DNA of 64,000 nucleotides, taken from the NCBI GenBank assembly GCA_022800815.1, contig JAAWRC010000001.1:62001-126000 (forward strand). The letters are read 5' to 3'. A program made the translations under genes and the position numbers. Within the stretch, counting starts at the first letter, position 1; every line of letters starts with the position of its first letter. The stretch comes from Lachnospiraceae bacterium. Its GTDB lineage: Bacteria; Bacillota; Clostridia; Lachnospirales; Lachnospiraceae. A model generated the notes under the pieces. It saw only the letters and a list, made by a program, of their open reading frames with translations. It searched no databases and had not been told where the DNA came from. This document shows positions 8,064-15,636 of the stretch, piece after piece.

Positions 8064-8633
8064 ATGGAGGCGCTTACCTTGTGGGAGCATGACATTCTGT
8101 TTTTTATCCAGGAGTCCATCCGGGCGGATTGGCTGGAGGGTTTTATGAAGGCGGTGACCTTTCTGGGAAACGGCGGGTGGTTCTTTATTGCGCTGGGAAT
8201 CCTTCTGGCCGTTTATCCGAAGACGAGAACCTACGGGTTCCTCCTGCTGGCGGCCCTGGCGGTGGACGCAGTGGTTTTGAATTTGGGCCTTAAAAACCTG
8301 GTGCAGCGGGTGAGACCCTACGACCAGTTTCCGGATTTGATCCTGCTTATAGAAAAGCAAGTGGATTTCTCCTTCCCGTCGGGCCATTCGGGCTGTGCCT
8401 TTGCGGCGGCGGGAGTGTTTCTTCTGGCTCCTCCGAAGGGGAAGCGGGCCTTTGGCTGGGGGATGCTCATCCTGGCTGTGATCATTGGATTTTCCAGGCT
8501 GTATGTGGGAGTCCATTTTCCCACGGACGTGCTGGCCGGGGCGGCCATAGGTTTCCTAAGCGCCCTGTTGGTGGTGTACTTATACCGCAGACAGGAAAGG
8601 CGGGAGAGGGCGAAAAAGGCCGGGCCGGAATAA
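8064..8633 (+). CDS. PAP2 family membrane phosphatase
   Basis: Integral membrane phosphatase of the PAP2 family (189 residues), probably acting on lipid phosphates such as undecaprenyl pyrophosphate or phosphatidate at the outer face. All three signature motifs are visible: [16 protein letters not shown] and [12 protein letters not shown], containing the catalytic histidines. There are five or six hydrophobic segments and a basic C-terminus. The ATG at 8064 follows GGGAGG; the frame extends upstream to 7953 without a good site, through the preceding terminator. It precedes a NUDIX gene by 55 bp. The substrate is not determined by sequence; undecaprenyl pyrophosphate recycling is a reasonable guess. 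Confidence 0.88.
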   Translation: MEALTLWEHDILFFIQESIRADWLEGFMKAVTFLGNGGWFFIALGILLAVYPKTRTYGFLLLAALAVDAVVLNLGLKNLVQRVRPYDQFPDLILLIEKQVDFSFPSGHSGCAFAAAGVFLLAPPKGKRAFGWGMLILAVIIGFSRLYVGVHFPTDVLAGAAIGFLSALLVVYLYRRQERRERAKKAGPE

Positions 8634-8688
8634 TACAGGCATAGATGAACTCAGAAAACGAGATTTTTACAGAAATGGGGAGGAATGG

Positions 8689-9210
8689 ATGTCTTACTGT
8701 ACGGAATGCGGAACGAAGCTTGTGCCAAAGTATCTGGAAAAGGAAGGGATGATCCCCTGGTGCGAACGATGTCAGGCCTATCGGTTTCCCACCTTTAATG
8801 CGGCCATCAGCACCATTGTCTACAGCCCGGACGGACAGGAAATTTTGCTGATTAAGCAGTACGGACGGGACAGAAATATTCTGGTGGCCGGATATATCAA
8901 CAAGGGAGAGGGGGCGGAGCACGCCCTGGCGAGGGAGGTCATGGAGGAGATGGGCCTTAAGGTGACGGCCTGTGCCTTTAACAGGAGCGAATATTTTGAA
9001 AAGAGCAACACGCTGATGCTCAATTTTGCCAGCATCGTGGATTCTTACGATCTTGGCGGCATGACGCCGGAGGTGGACGATGCGGCCTGGTATACGCCGG
9101 AGGAGGCGAGGGAGGCCATCACCCATGACAGCCTGGCCGAGAAGTTCCTTCTTAGCTGGCTGTCCAAACGGGAGAGGTATGACCATTCCTTTGATACATG
9201 GGTGTTTTGA
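8689..9210 (+). CDS. NUDIX hydrolase with N-terminal zinc ribbon
   Basis: Pyrophosphohydrolase of 173 residues. It has a zinc-ribbon-like CTEC ... CERC pair at residues 4-7 and 25-28, followed by a NUDIX fold. The NUDIX box is complete: G-YINKG-E-GAEHALA-REVMEEMGL. The arrangement resembles the C-terminal half of NADH pyrophosphatase NudC, but the SQPWPFPxS motif that sets NADH specificity is not present, so the substrate is open. The ATG at 8689 follows GGGGAGG. It may be cotranscribed with the PAP2 gene. It converges with pyrI, the two stops being only 7 bp apart. Confidence 0.85.
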   Translation: MSYCTECGTKLVPKYLEKEGMIPWCERCQAYRFPTFNAAISTIVYSPDGQEILLIKQYGRDRNILVAGYINKGEGAEHALAREVMEEMGLKVTACAFNRSEYFEKSNTLMLNFASIVDSYDLGGMTPEVDDAAWYTPEEAREAITHDSLAEKFLLSWLSKRERYDHSFDTWVF

Positions 9211-9217
9211 TGGTGCT

Positions 9218-9640
9218 TTATTTGTGCTTCTCTTCGCAGTAGGCGCAACGGTACACCTGGTTTTCTTCATCGGCCAGGAAAAATATATGGGGAAGCTCCT
9301 GTTCGATGGAGGTGATGCAGCGAGGATTTTTGCATTTGATGATATTGGTCAGTTTCTTCGGAAGCTGAACCACCTTCTTCTCTATAATCTTTTCGTCTTT
9401 GATAATGTTGACGGTGATGTTGCAGTCGATGTATCCCAGCACGTCCAGGTCCACCACGTCCAGGCCACCCTCGATCTTCAAGATGTCCTTGCGGCCCATC
9501 TTGTTGCTCCGGGCGTTCTTGATGATGGCTACCTGGCAGTCCAGTTTATCCAGCTTCAAATATTTATAGATATCCATGCTCTTGCCGGCCTGGATATGGT
9601 CGAGGACGATCCCGTCCTTCAGTCCTCCGATATTCAACAT
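9218..9640 (-). CDS. pyrI: Aspartate carbamoyltransferase regulatory subunit
   Basis: Regulatory chain (140 residues) that joins PyrB into the allosteric aspartate transcarbamoylase of pyrimidine synthesis and binds nucleotide effectors. It has an N-terminal allosteric domain (GIVLDHIQAGKSMDIYKYL) and a C-terminal zinc domain with C103, C108, C132 and C135. It lies 82 bp downstream of pyrB on the same strand, so the two form a pyrBI operon. The rest of the pyrimidine pathway is not in this window. The short separation from the convergent NUDIX gene leaves no room for a separate terminator. Confidence 0.95.
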   Translation of the reverse strand: MLNIGGLKDGIVLDHIQAGKSMDIYKYLKLDKLDCQVAIIKNARSNKMGRKDILKIEGGLDVVDLDVLGYIDCNITVNIIKDEKIIEKKVVQLPKKLTNIIKCKNPRCITSIEQELPHIFFLADEENQVYRCAYCEEKHK

Positions 9641-9721
9641 AACAGTCTATCCTTTCTGAGAAATGCATATACATGATAGCGGGAAAAAACGATCCATTGG
9701 GGCGAGCTGCCGCCCCGCGGC

Positions 9722-10639
9722 TCATACGGTGATCTCCAAGAGATCGAGGATCAGGGCCATGCGGATATAAACGCCGTACTGAGCCTGGGGGAAATAGGCG
9801 GCCCTGGGGTCGTCGTCCACCTCCACGGAAATCTCGTTGACCCGGGGCAGGGGGTGGAGGATGCTCATGTCCGGTTTGGCCGTTTTTAGTTTGGCACGGT
9901 CTAAAATGTAACAGTCTTTCATGCGGATGTATTCATCCTCGCTGAAAAAACGCTCCTTCTGCACTCTGGTCATATAGAGGATGTCCAGGGACGACATGGC
10001 TGTCTCCAGGTCACGGACTTCCTCATAGGGGATGTGGCCGGCGTCCAGCACGTTTTCCCGGATGTAGCTGGGGACTCTGAGCTCCTCCGGGGAGATCAGT
10101 ACGAAGCGGATGCCGGGATAACGGACGAGGGCTTCGATCAGAGAATGGACGGTGCGGCCGAATTTCAAATCCCCGCAAAGTCCCACCGTCATATCGCCCA
10201 AATGCCCCTTCAAAGAGCGGATGGTCAGAAGATCGGTCAAAGTCTGGGTGGGATGCTGATGCCCGCCGTCACCTGCATTGATGACGGGGATCTGGGATTT
10301 CATGGCGGCCACCATGGGAGCGCCCTCCTTGGGGTGGCGCATGGCACAGATGTCGGCATAGCAGGAGATCACGCGGATGGTATCGGAAACGCTCTCGCCC
10401 TTGGCGGCGGAGCTGGAATCGGCAGAAGAAAAACCAAGGACACTGCCCCCTAAATTCAACATCGCTGCCTCGAAGCTTAAACGGGTGCGGGTACTTGGTT
10501 CATAGAATAACGTGGCTAATTTTTTGCCTTTGCAGGCTTCTTTGTATTTGTCCGGGTGGGCTTTGATGTCGTCGGCCAGATCCATCAGCCGGTCAAGCTC
10601 GTCCACCGAGAAGTCCAGAGGGCTTAAAAGATGTCGCAT
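9722..10639 (-). CDS. pyrB: Aspartate carbamoyltransferase catalytic subunit
   Basis: Condenses carbamoyl phosphate with aspartate to N-carbamoylaspartate. The 305-residue protein shows the carbamoyl-phosphate loop STRTR (49-53), the SSAAKGES loop, the HPTQTL motif and the HPLPR motif near the C-terminus. The start ATG follows AAGGAGG. The 5' leader is only about 60 nt and contains a small hairpin, TTTCGC-TTT-GCGAAA (reverse strand, about 10674-10690). It lacks a T-run, so a classical attenuator is not evident, and no PyrR-type anti-antiterminator was recognised. Confidence 0.95.
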   Translation of the reverse strand: MRHLLSPLDFSVDELDRLMDLADDIKAHPDKYKEACKGKKLATLFYEPSTRTRLSFEAAMLNLGGSVLGFSSADSSSAAKGESVSDTIRVISCYADICAMRHPKEGAPMVAAMKSQIPVINAGDGGHQHPTQTLTDLLTIRSLKGHLGDMTVGLCGDLKFGRTVHSLIEALVRYPGIRFVLISPEELRVPSYIRENVLDAGHIPYEEVRDLETAMSSLDILYMTRVQKERFFSEDEYIRMKDCYILDRAKLKTAKPDMSILHPLPRVNEISVEVDDDPRAAYFPQAQYGVYIRMALILDLLEITV

Positions 10640-10705
10640 GTCGGGTATCCTCCTTGTTTCAGTTGCGGCACGTCATTTCGCAAAGCGAAAAATTTTACCG
10701 TTATC

Positions 10706-10734
10706 AGTATAAACGAAATCAGAAAAATGTGCAA
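10706..10734 (-). promoter_or_regulatory. pyrBI promoter
   Basis: On the reverse strand, TTGCAC (10729-10734) and TATACT (10706-10711) are 17 bp apart, about 70 bp upstream of pyrB. Confidence 0.7.
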
Positions 10735-10801
10735 CAGTTCCATAGACAAATTCCGGGATTTTTTGTAAAGTATAGATGTATGAATTTTAAAGGGAGGCTT
10801 C

Positions 10802-12217
10802 ATGGAAAAAAGGCAGAAACCAATTGGAAAACGGAAGAGAAAGAGCCTGTGGGAGAAAGCTCCCATTTTTTGCATGAGCTTCGTGGGGCTTCTGGCAGTG
10901 CTTTTCGTGACGGGAGCGTTTTTTCTGAAAAAGACCATCGAGCACAGGAAGCTGCTGGCTCCCACCGATACCTTTTATGAGGGAGTCTACGTGGAAAATA
11001 TTCCCCTGGCAGGCCTTACCATGGAGGAGGCAAAGGGGCAGGTGGCGGCGGTGACGGTGACGGCCGAGAGCACCTGGGCCATGAAGGCGGACTGCGGGGG
11101 CGAGACCTATGAGATTGAGAATCTGATGGAAAACAACATGGATGAAGTGCTTAAGGAGGCCTTTGCCCTAGGGCGCACCGGGACGGAGCGGGAGCGGATT
11201 GCGGAGATCACCGGCCTGCAGCGGTTTCCGAGGCATTTCAGCGTGGAGGACACCTACGACGAGGAGGCGGCCAAAAAGGCGGTCGACGCCATCGGGGCCC
11301 GGTTTGACATAGCGCCGGAGGATGCGGCCATGACCGGCTATGACGAGACGGAGAAGTTTCAGTTTTCGCAGGAGGCGGCCGGGAGGACGGTGGACCGGGA
11401 GGATCTGCTGGGCCAGATCGGGGAGGCGGTCGCCCGGGGAGACTATGACGCAGTGCTTTCCGGAAAGGTTTCGGAGGTGCCTGCGGCCATGAACCTGGAG
11501 CAGGCGAAGGAAGCCTATGTGCTTCTGGCAAAGTTCAGCACCAGGGCGGAGGTGGAAAGCGAGGACCGGGACCACAACGTGAAGCTGGCGGCGGACACGG
11601 TCAACAATACGCTGATCGCCCCCGGTGAAGAATTTTCCATGAACGAGGTGATCGGGGAGACCACCGAGGAACAGGGCTATAAGGAGGCGGCCACTTATGC
11701 CAGGGGAGAGGTGGTGCCGGAGTTCGGCGGCGGCGTCTGTCAGGTGTCTTCCACCATCTACAATGCGGTGATCCAGGCGGGCCTTGAGACTACGGAGCGG
11801 AAAAATCACAGCATGACCGTCTCCTACGTGCCACTGGGGGAGGACGCCATGATCTCCTACTGGAACTCGGACCTCAAGTTCAAGAACAATTCTTCGGGAA
11901 ACATCCTGGTGCTCCTGGATGCCTACGGGCCGGAGGTGATCTGTTATATTTACGGGATTCCGATCCTTCCGGAGGGGGTCACGGTGAAAATGGACTCCCA
12001 GGTCGTGGAGACCCTTCCTGTCCCCGAGCCCACCTACGTGGAGGACGATTCTCTGTCTCCCGGCGAGGAGCGCTATAAAACCTACGGGAAGGAAGGATAC
12101 CGGGTGAAGACGGACCTGGTGACCATGAAGGACGGGGTGGAGATCGGCCGGGAGTTTTTACATAACAGCACCTACAACCCGCAGACGCCCGTGATCCGCA
12201 GGAACAGCGGAGGGTGA
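10802..12217 (+). CDS. VanW family protein with peptidoglycan-binding-like domain
   Basis: Membrane-anchored, extracellular protein of 471 residues. A basic N-terminus and one membrane segment (about 23-46) precede a putative peptidoglycan-binding domain (about 50-230) and a VanW domain with the signature FGGGVCQVSSTIYNA (about 318-332). The end is a G5-like segment. VanW proteins take part in cell-wall metabolism and some vancomycin-resistance clusters carry them, but their reaction is not known. The start ATG follows AGGGAGG. It stands alone between pyrBI (divergent) and a TetR regulator. No other van genes are near, so a resistance role is not supported. Confidence 0.88.
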   Translation: MEKRQKPIGKRKRKSLWEKAPIFCMSFVGLLAVLFVTGAFFLKKTIEHRKLLAPTDTFYEGVYVENIPLAGLTMEEAKGQVAAVTVTAESTWAMKADCGGETYEIENLMENNMDEVLKEAFALGRTGTERERIAEITGLQRFPRHFSVEDTYDEEAAKKAVDAIGARFDIAPEDAAMTGYDETEKFQFSQEAAGRTVDREDLLGQIGEAVARGDYDAVLSGKVSEVPAAMNLEQAKEAYVLLAKFSTRAEVESEDRDHNVKLAADTVNNTLIAPGEEFSMNEVIGETTEEQGYKEAATYARGEVVPEFGGGVCQVSSTIYNAVIQAGLETTERKNHSMTVSYVPLGEDAMISYWNSDLKFKNNSSGNILVLLDAYGPEVICYIYGIPILPEGVTVKMDSQVVETLPVPEPTYVEDDSLSPGEERYKTYGKEGYRVKTDLVTMKDGVEIGREFLHNSTYNPQTPVIRRNSGG

Positions 12218-12284
12218 GGAACGGACGGAAAAACAGATGGGAAACATGACGGGAGAAGAAGTTCAGCTAGGGAGGACCTGATTT

Positions 12285-12839
12285 ATGTCGGCGTTTACGA
12301 AGAAAGCCATCGCGGATTCATTTTTAAAGCTTTTGAGAGAAAAGCCCCTTGACAAGATCACCATCAAGGATATCGTGGAGGACTGCGGCATCAACCGGAA
12401 CACGTTCTATTATCATTTCGAGGACGTTCCGGCGCTGGTGGAAGTGATTTTGAAGGAGGAGACGGAGCGGGTGCTGGGGGAGCATCTGGGGGAGGATTCC
12501 TGGGAGGAGGGCTTCATCGCCGCCGCCCGCTTTGCCCTGGAGAATAAAAGGAGCATTTACCATATCTACAACTCCGTGAACCGGGAGGTGTTTGAGCGGT
12601 ATTTGAATCAGATCGGGATGGATGTGATGGAACGGTTCGTGGAGAAGGCGGCCAGAGGATTTTCCGTGTCCCCGGAGGATCAGAAGCTGATGGCCTCCTT
12701 TTACCGGGCCGCCCTCACGGGAATGATTTTGGACTGGCTGGCCTGCGGCATGAAGTACGAGCCGGAGGACGTGATCCGGCGGATGGGGGTCATGCTAAAG
12801 GGGAGTATCGAGACGGCCTTTGCGAACATGAGCCGGTAA
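12285..12839 (+). CDS. TetR/AcrR family regulator
   Basis: Regulator of 184 residues. The N-terminal helix-turn-helix KITIKDIVEDCGINRNTFYYHF (first residues of the motif at about 24) is followed by a C-terminal dimer domain typical of the DhaS-like TetR group (TetR_C_8 type). It lies upstream of the DUF308-MMPL-heptad operon but is separated from it by a strong terminator. A palindrome over the operon promoter (12925-12945) is a candidate binding site. The likely role is repression of that membrane operon; the ligand is unknown. The ATG at 12285 follows GGGAGGACC. Confidence 0.9.
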   Translation: MSAFTKKAIADSFLKLLREKPLDKITIKDIVEDCGINRNTFYYHFEDVPALVEVILKEETERVLGEHLGEDSWEEGFIAAARFALENKRSIYHIYNSVNREVFERYLNQIGMDVMERFVEKAARGFSVSPEDQKLMASFYRAALTGMILDWLACGMKYEPEDVIRRMGVMLKGSIETAFANMSR

Positions 12840-12883
12840 TATTTGGGCATTTCCCGCCCGGTGTCTGATTTTCGGACAAAAAA

Positions 12884-12920
12884 GGCCCGGTGTACGATTT
12901 TTGTACACCGGGCTTTTTTT
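12884..12920 (+). terminator. Strong terminator after the TetR gene
   Basis: GCCCGGTGTAC and GTACACCGGGC form a perfect 11-bp stem around a 7-nt loop, followed by seven T. A-residues on the left arm make it usable on the other strand too. Confidence 0.9.
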
Positions 12921-12924
12921 GTCC

Positions 12925-12954
12925 GTTTTCCTTTTAAGGGAAAACAGATAGAAT
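12925..12954 (+). promoter_or_regulatory. Candidate TetR operator over the DUF308-MMPL operon promoter
   Basis: GTTTTCC (12925-12931) and GGAAAAC (12939-12945) form a perfect dyad with a 7-bp centre. It is followed at once by a -10-like TAGAAT (12949-12954). The site lies 35 bp before the DUF308 start, suited to repression by the TetR protein encoded upstream. Confidence 0.45.
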
Positions 12955-12979
12955 AGGGCAGTGTAAGGGAGGTGTGATT

Positions 12980-13546
12980 ATGAGAAAATTAAAAACCATA
13001 AAGGCGGCAAAGCTTGGATACATTGTCACTTCGTTGGTTTTATGCGGAATGGGCGTGCTCCTGGTGGTTTGGCCGGAGCTTTCCGCAAAGGTGCTCTGTC
13101 GGGCGGCGGGGGCCCTGCTCCTTGTCTGTGGAGTGATCAAGCTGATCGGATATTTTTCCAGAGATCTTTACCGGCTGGCCTTTCAGTTTGATCTGGCCTT
13201 TGGGCTTTTGTCCGCAGTCATGGGATTTTTGCTTCTGCTCGATGCGGAGGGCGTAATCTGGACGCTGCATGTGATCATCGGCGTGATCGCCCTGGCAGAC
13301 GGACTTTTCAAGCTGCAGACGGCCTTTGACGCCAGGCGCTTCGGTCTTGAACGGTGGTGGATGATCGCCGTCACGGCTCTGGTCTCCGCTCTGTTCGGAC
13401 TGCTCCTGGTGGTGGATCCCTTCGCCGGGGCTGCCGCTCTGATGACGATGATGGGGCTGACCTTTTTTGCGGAGGGAATGCTGAACCTGTGTGTTGCGCT
13501 CTGCGCAGTCAAAATTATTCAGAACAAGAAGGAGGAAAACGGATGA
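12980..13546 (+). CDS. DUF308 (HdeD-like) membrane protein
   Basis: Small integral membrane protein, 188 residues, with about six hydrophobic segments in three hairpins, like HdeD/DUF308 proteins. The ATG at 12980 is spaced well from GGGAGG (12968-12973); a GTG at 12974 overlaps that site. Its end overlaps the MMPL gene start by four bases (ATGA), showing translational coupling. The biochemical role of DUF308 is unknown; HdeD is linked to acid resistance in enterobacteria, but that cannot be carried over. Here it is the first gene of a membrane operon, probably under the upstream TetR regulator. Confidence 0.75.
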   Translation: MRKLKTIKAAKLGYIVTSLVLCGMGVLLVVWPELSAKVLCRAAGALLLVCGVIKLIGYFSRDLYRLAFQFDLAFGLLSAVMGFLLLLDAEGVIWTLHVIIGVIALADGLFKLQTAFDARRFGLERWWMIAVTALVSALFGLLLVVDPFAGAAALMTMMGLTFFAEGMLNLCVALCAVKIIQNKKEENG

Positions 13547-15636
13547 AATTCGGAAAGACAGTGGTAAAATGCCGGATCCCGATTTTGGTGATCGCCATCC
13601 TTTTGATGGTTCCCTCCGTGATCGGCATGGCGGCCACAAGGATCAATTACGATATGCTGACTTATCTGCCGGAGGATATGGATACGGTCAAAGGACAGGA
13701 TATTCTCATGGAAGATTTTGGAAAAGGGGCTTTTTCCTTCATTATCGTGGAAGGAATGGAGGAGGAGGCGGTGGCCGACATGAAGGCGGCCATCGAGAAG
13801 GTGGATCATGTGGACACGGCCCTCTGGTATGACAGTGTCATGGACCTGTCCGTTCCCATGGAGCTGCTTCCCGACAAGCTTTACGAGGCATTTAATTCCG
13901 GGGAAGCCACCATGATGGCCGTCTTCTTTGACAGTTCCACCTCGGCTGACGAGACCATGGAGGCCATCCAGGAGATCAAGCGGGTAACGGAGCGGAAATG
14001 CTTTGTTTCGGGGATGTCGGCCCTGGTCACGGACCTAAAGGAGCTTTGTGAGAAGGAGGAGCCGATCTACGTGGGGATCGCCGTGCTCTTGGCCTGCGGG
14101 GCCATGATGCTCTTCATGGATAATTTCCTGATTCCCTTTGTGTTTCTTGTAAGCATCGGCATGTCCATCCTGCTCAATATGGGCACCAATTACTTTTTGG
14201 GGGAGATTTCTTATCTCACAAAGGCGCTGGCGGCGGTCCTGCAGCTTGCGGTCACCATGGACTATTCGATTTTCCTCTGGCACAGCTACGAGGAGCAGAG
14301 AGAGACTCTTCCGGATAAACGGGAGGCCATGGCGGAGGCTATCCATAAGACGCTCACCTCGGTGGTGGGAAGCTCCGTTACCACGGTGGCCGGGTTTATC
14401 GCCCTGTGCTTTATGAGCTTTACCCTCGGGAAGGACCTGGGGATTGTCATGGCAAAGGGAGTGGTTCTGGGCGTAATCGGCTGCGTGACCACCCTTCCGT
14501 CCCTGATTTTGGCTCTGGATAAATTGCTTCTTAAGACCAGGCACAGATCCCTGATTCCCTCCACGGAAAGGCTGGCGGGTGTCATCACCAAATATTTTCC
14601 CGTATTCCTGGTGCTGTTCGCGGCGCTCCTGATTCCGGCCTATATCGGATATCAGGGGACCTCGAAGGAGGTGTACTACGAACTGTCCGACAGTCTTCCA
14701 AGGGATCTGGACAATATCATTGCCAACACGAAGCTCCAGGAGACCTTCGACGTGGGCTCCACCCACATGATTCTCACGGACATGTCGGTGCCGGTGGAGG
14801 ATAAACGGGCGATGATGAAGGAGATGGAGCAGGTGGACGGCGTGAAATACGTGCTGGGCCTGGAATCGGTGGTGGGACCGTTAATTCCCGAGGAAATGAT
14901 TCCGGATTCGGTGAGGAGCATTCTCCAGAGTGACAACTGGGAACTCGCATTAATTAATTCGGAATACAAGACGGCCAGCGACGAGGTCAACGGCCAGATC
15001 GACGACCTCAACAGAATCCTCAAAAAATACGATCAGAAAGGAATGCTAATCGGCGAGGCACCCTGCACCAAGGACATGATCGAGGTGACGGACCGGGATT
15101 TCAAGGTGGTAAACGCCATCTCCATCGTGGCGATCTTCCTTATCATCCTGATTGTGGAGCGGAGCCTGACCCTTCCGGTCATTCTGGTGGCGGTCATCGA
15201 GTTTGCGATCTTCATCAACCTGGGACTGCCCCATTACACGGGGACCTCGCTCCCCTTCATCGCACCCATCTGCATCAGCACCATCCAGCTCGGGGCGACG
15301 GTGGACTATGCGATCTTAATGACCACCAGATACAAGAGCGAGCGGCATGAGGGACGGAAAAAGCGGGAGGCGGTGGCGACGGCCCTGGCGGCTTCGATTC
15401 CTTCCGTGGTGGTCAGCGCCATGGGACTCTTTGCGGCCACTTTCGGCGTGGCGGTTTACTCGGACATCGACATGATCAGTTCCCTGTGCATGCTGATGGC
15501 GAGGGGGGCCATCATCAGTATGTTCTCGGTGATTCTGGCGCTGCCGGCCATGTTTATGCTCTTTGACCGGGTCATCTGCGCCACGAGCATGGGAATGAAA
15601 AAGAAAGCAAACAAGAAAGTGGAGGTTACGGTATGA
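13543..15636 (+). CDS. MMPL/RND family transporter
   Basis: Large membrane transporter of the MMPL branch of the RND superfamily (697 residues). The layout is two repeats: one N-terminal membrane helix, an extracellular loop of about 150 residues, then five helices, and the same again. The typical TM4 sequence LQLAVTMDYSIFLWHSYEE and its second-half counterpart TIQLGATVDYAILMTTRY are visible; the Asp-Tyr pairs are the proton-relay positions of the family. The ATG at 13543 follows GGAGG and overlaps the DUF308 stop. Members export lipids or lipophilic compounds; the cargo here is unknown. It overlaps the heptad-repeat gene by four bases, so the two products probably work together. Confidence 0.9.
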   Translation: MKFGKTVVKCRIPILVIAILLMVPSVIGMAATRINYDMLTYLPEDMDTVKGQDILMEDFGKGAFSFIIVEGMEEEAVADMKAAIEKVDHVDTALWYDSVMDLSVPMELLPDKLYEAFNSGEATMMAVFFDSSTSADETMEAIQEIKRVTERKCFVSGMSALVTDLKELCEKEEPIYVGIAVLLACGAMMLFMDNFLIPFVFLVSIGMSILLNMGTNYFLGEISYLTKALAAVLQLAVTMDYSIFLWHSYEEQRETLPDKREAMAEAIHKTLTSVVGSSVTTVAGFIALCFMSFTLGKDLGIVMAKGVVLGVIGCVTTLPSLILALDKLLLKTRHRSLIPSTERLAGVITKYFPVFLVLFAALLIPAYIGYQGTSKEVYYELSDSLPRDLDNIIANTKLQETFDVGSTHMILTDMSVPVEDKRAMMKEMEQVDGVKYVLGLESVVGPLIPEEMIPDSVRSILQSDNWELALINSEYKTASDEVNGQIDDLNRILKKYDQKGMLIGEAPCTKDMIEVTDRDFKVVNAISIVAIFLIILIVERSLTLPVILVAVIEFAIFINLGLPHYTGTSLPFIAPICISTIQLGATVDYAILMTTRYKSERHEGRKKREAVATALAASIPSVVVSAMGLFAATFGVAVYSDIDMISSLCMLMARGAIISMFSVILALPAMFMLFDRVICATSMGMKKKANKKVEVTV

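Noticed and set aside
10640-10700. PyrR-type attenuator in the pyrBI leader
   Set aside because: The leader is about 60 nt, has only a 6-bp hairpin without a T-run, and lacks room for terminator and antiterminator.
10802-12217. Vancomycin resistance locus based on the VanW-type gene
   Set aside because: No vanA/B ligase, vanH, vanX or vanRS genes are adjacent; VanW proteins are widespread in clostridia without resistance.
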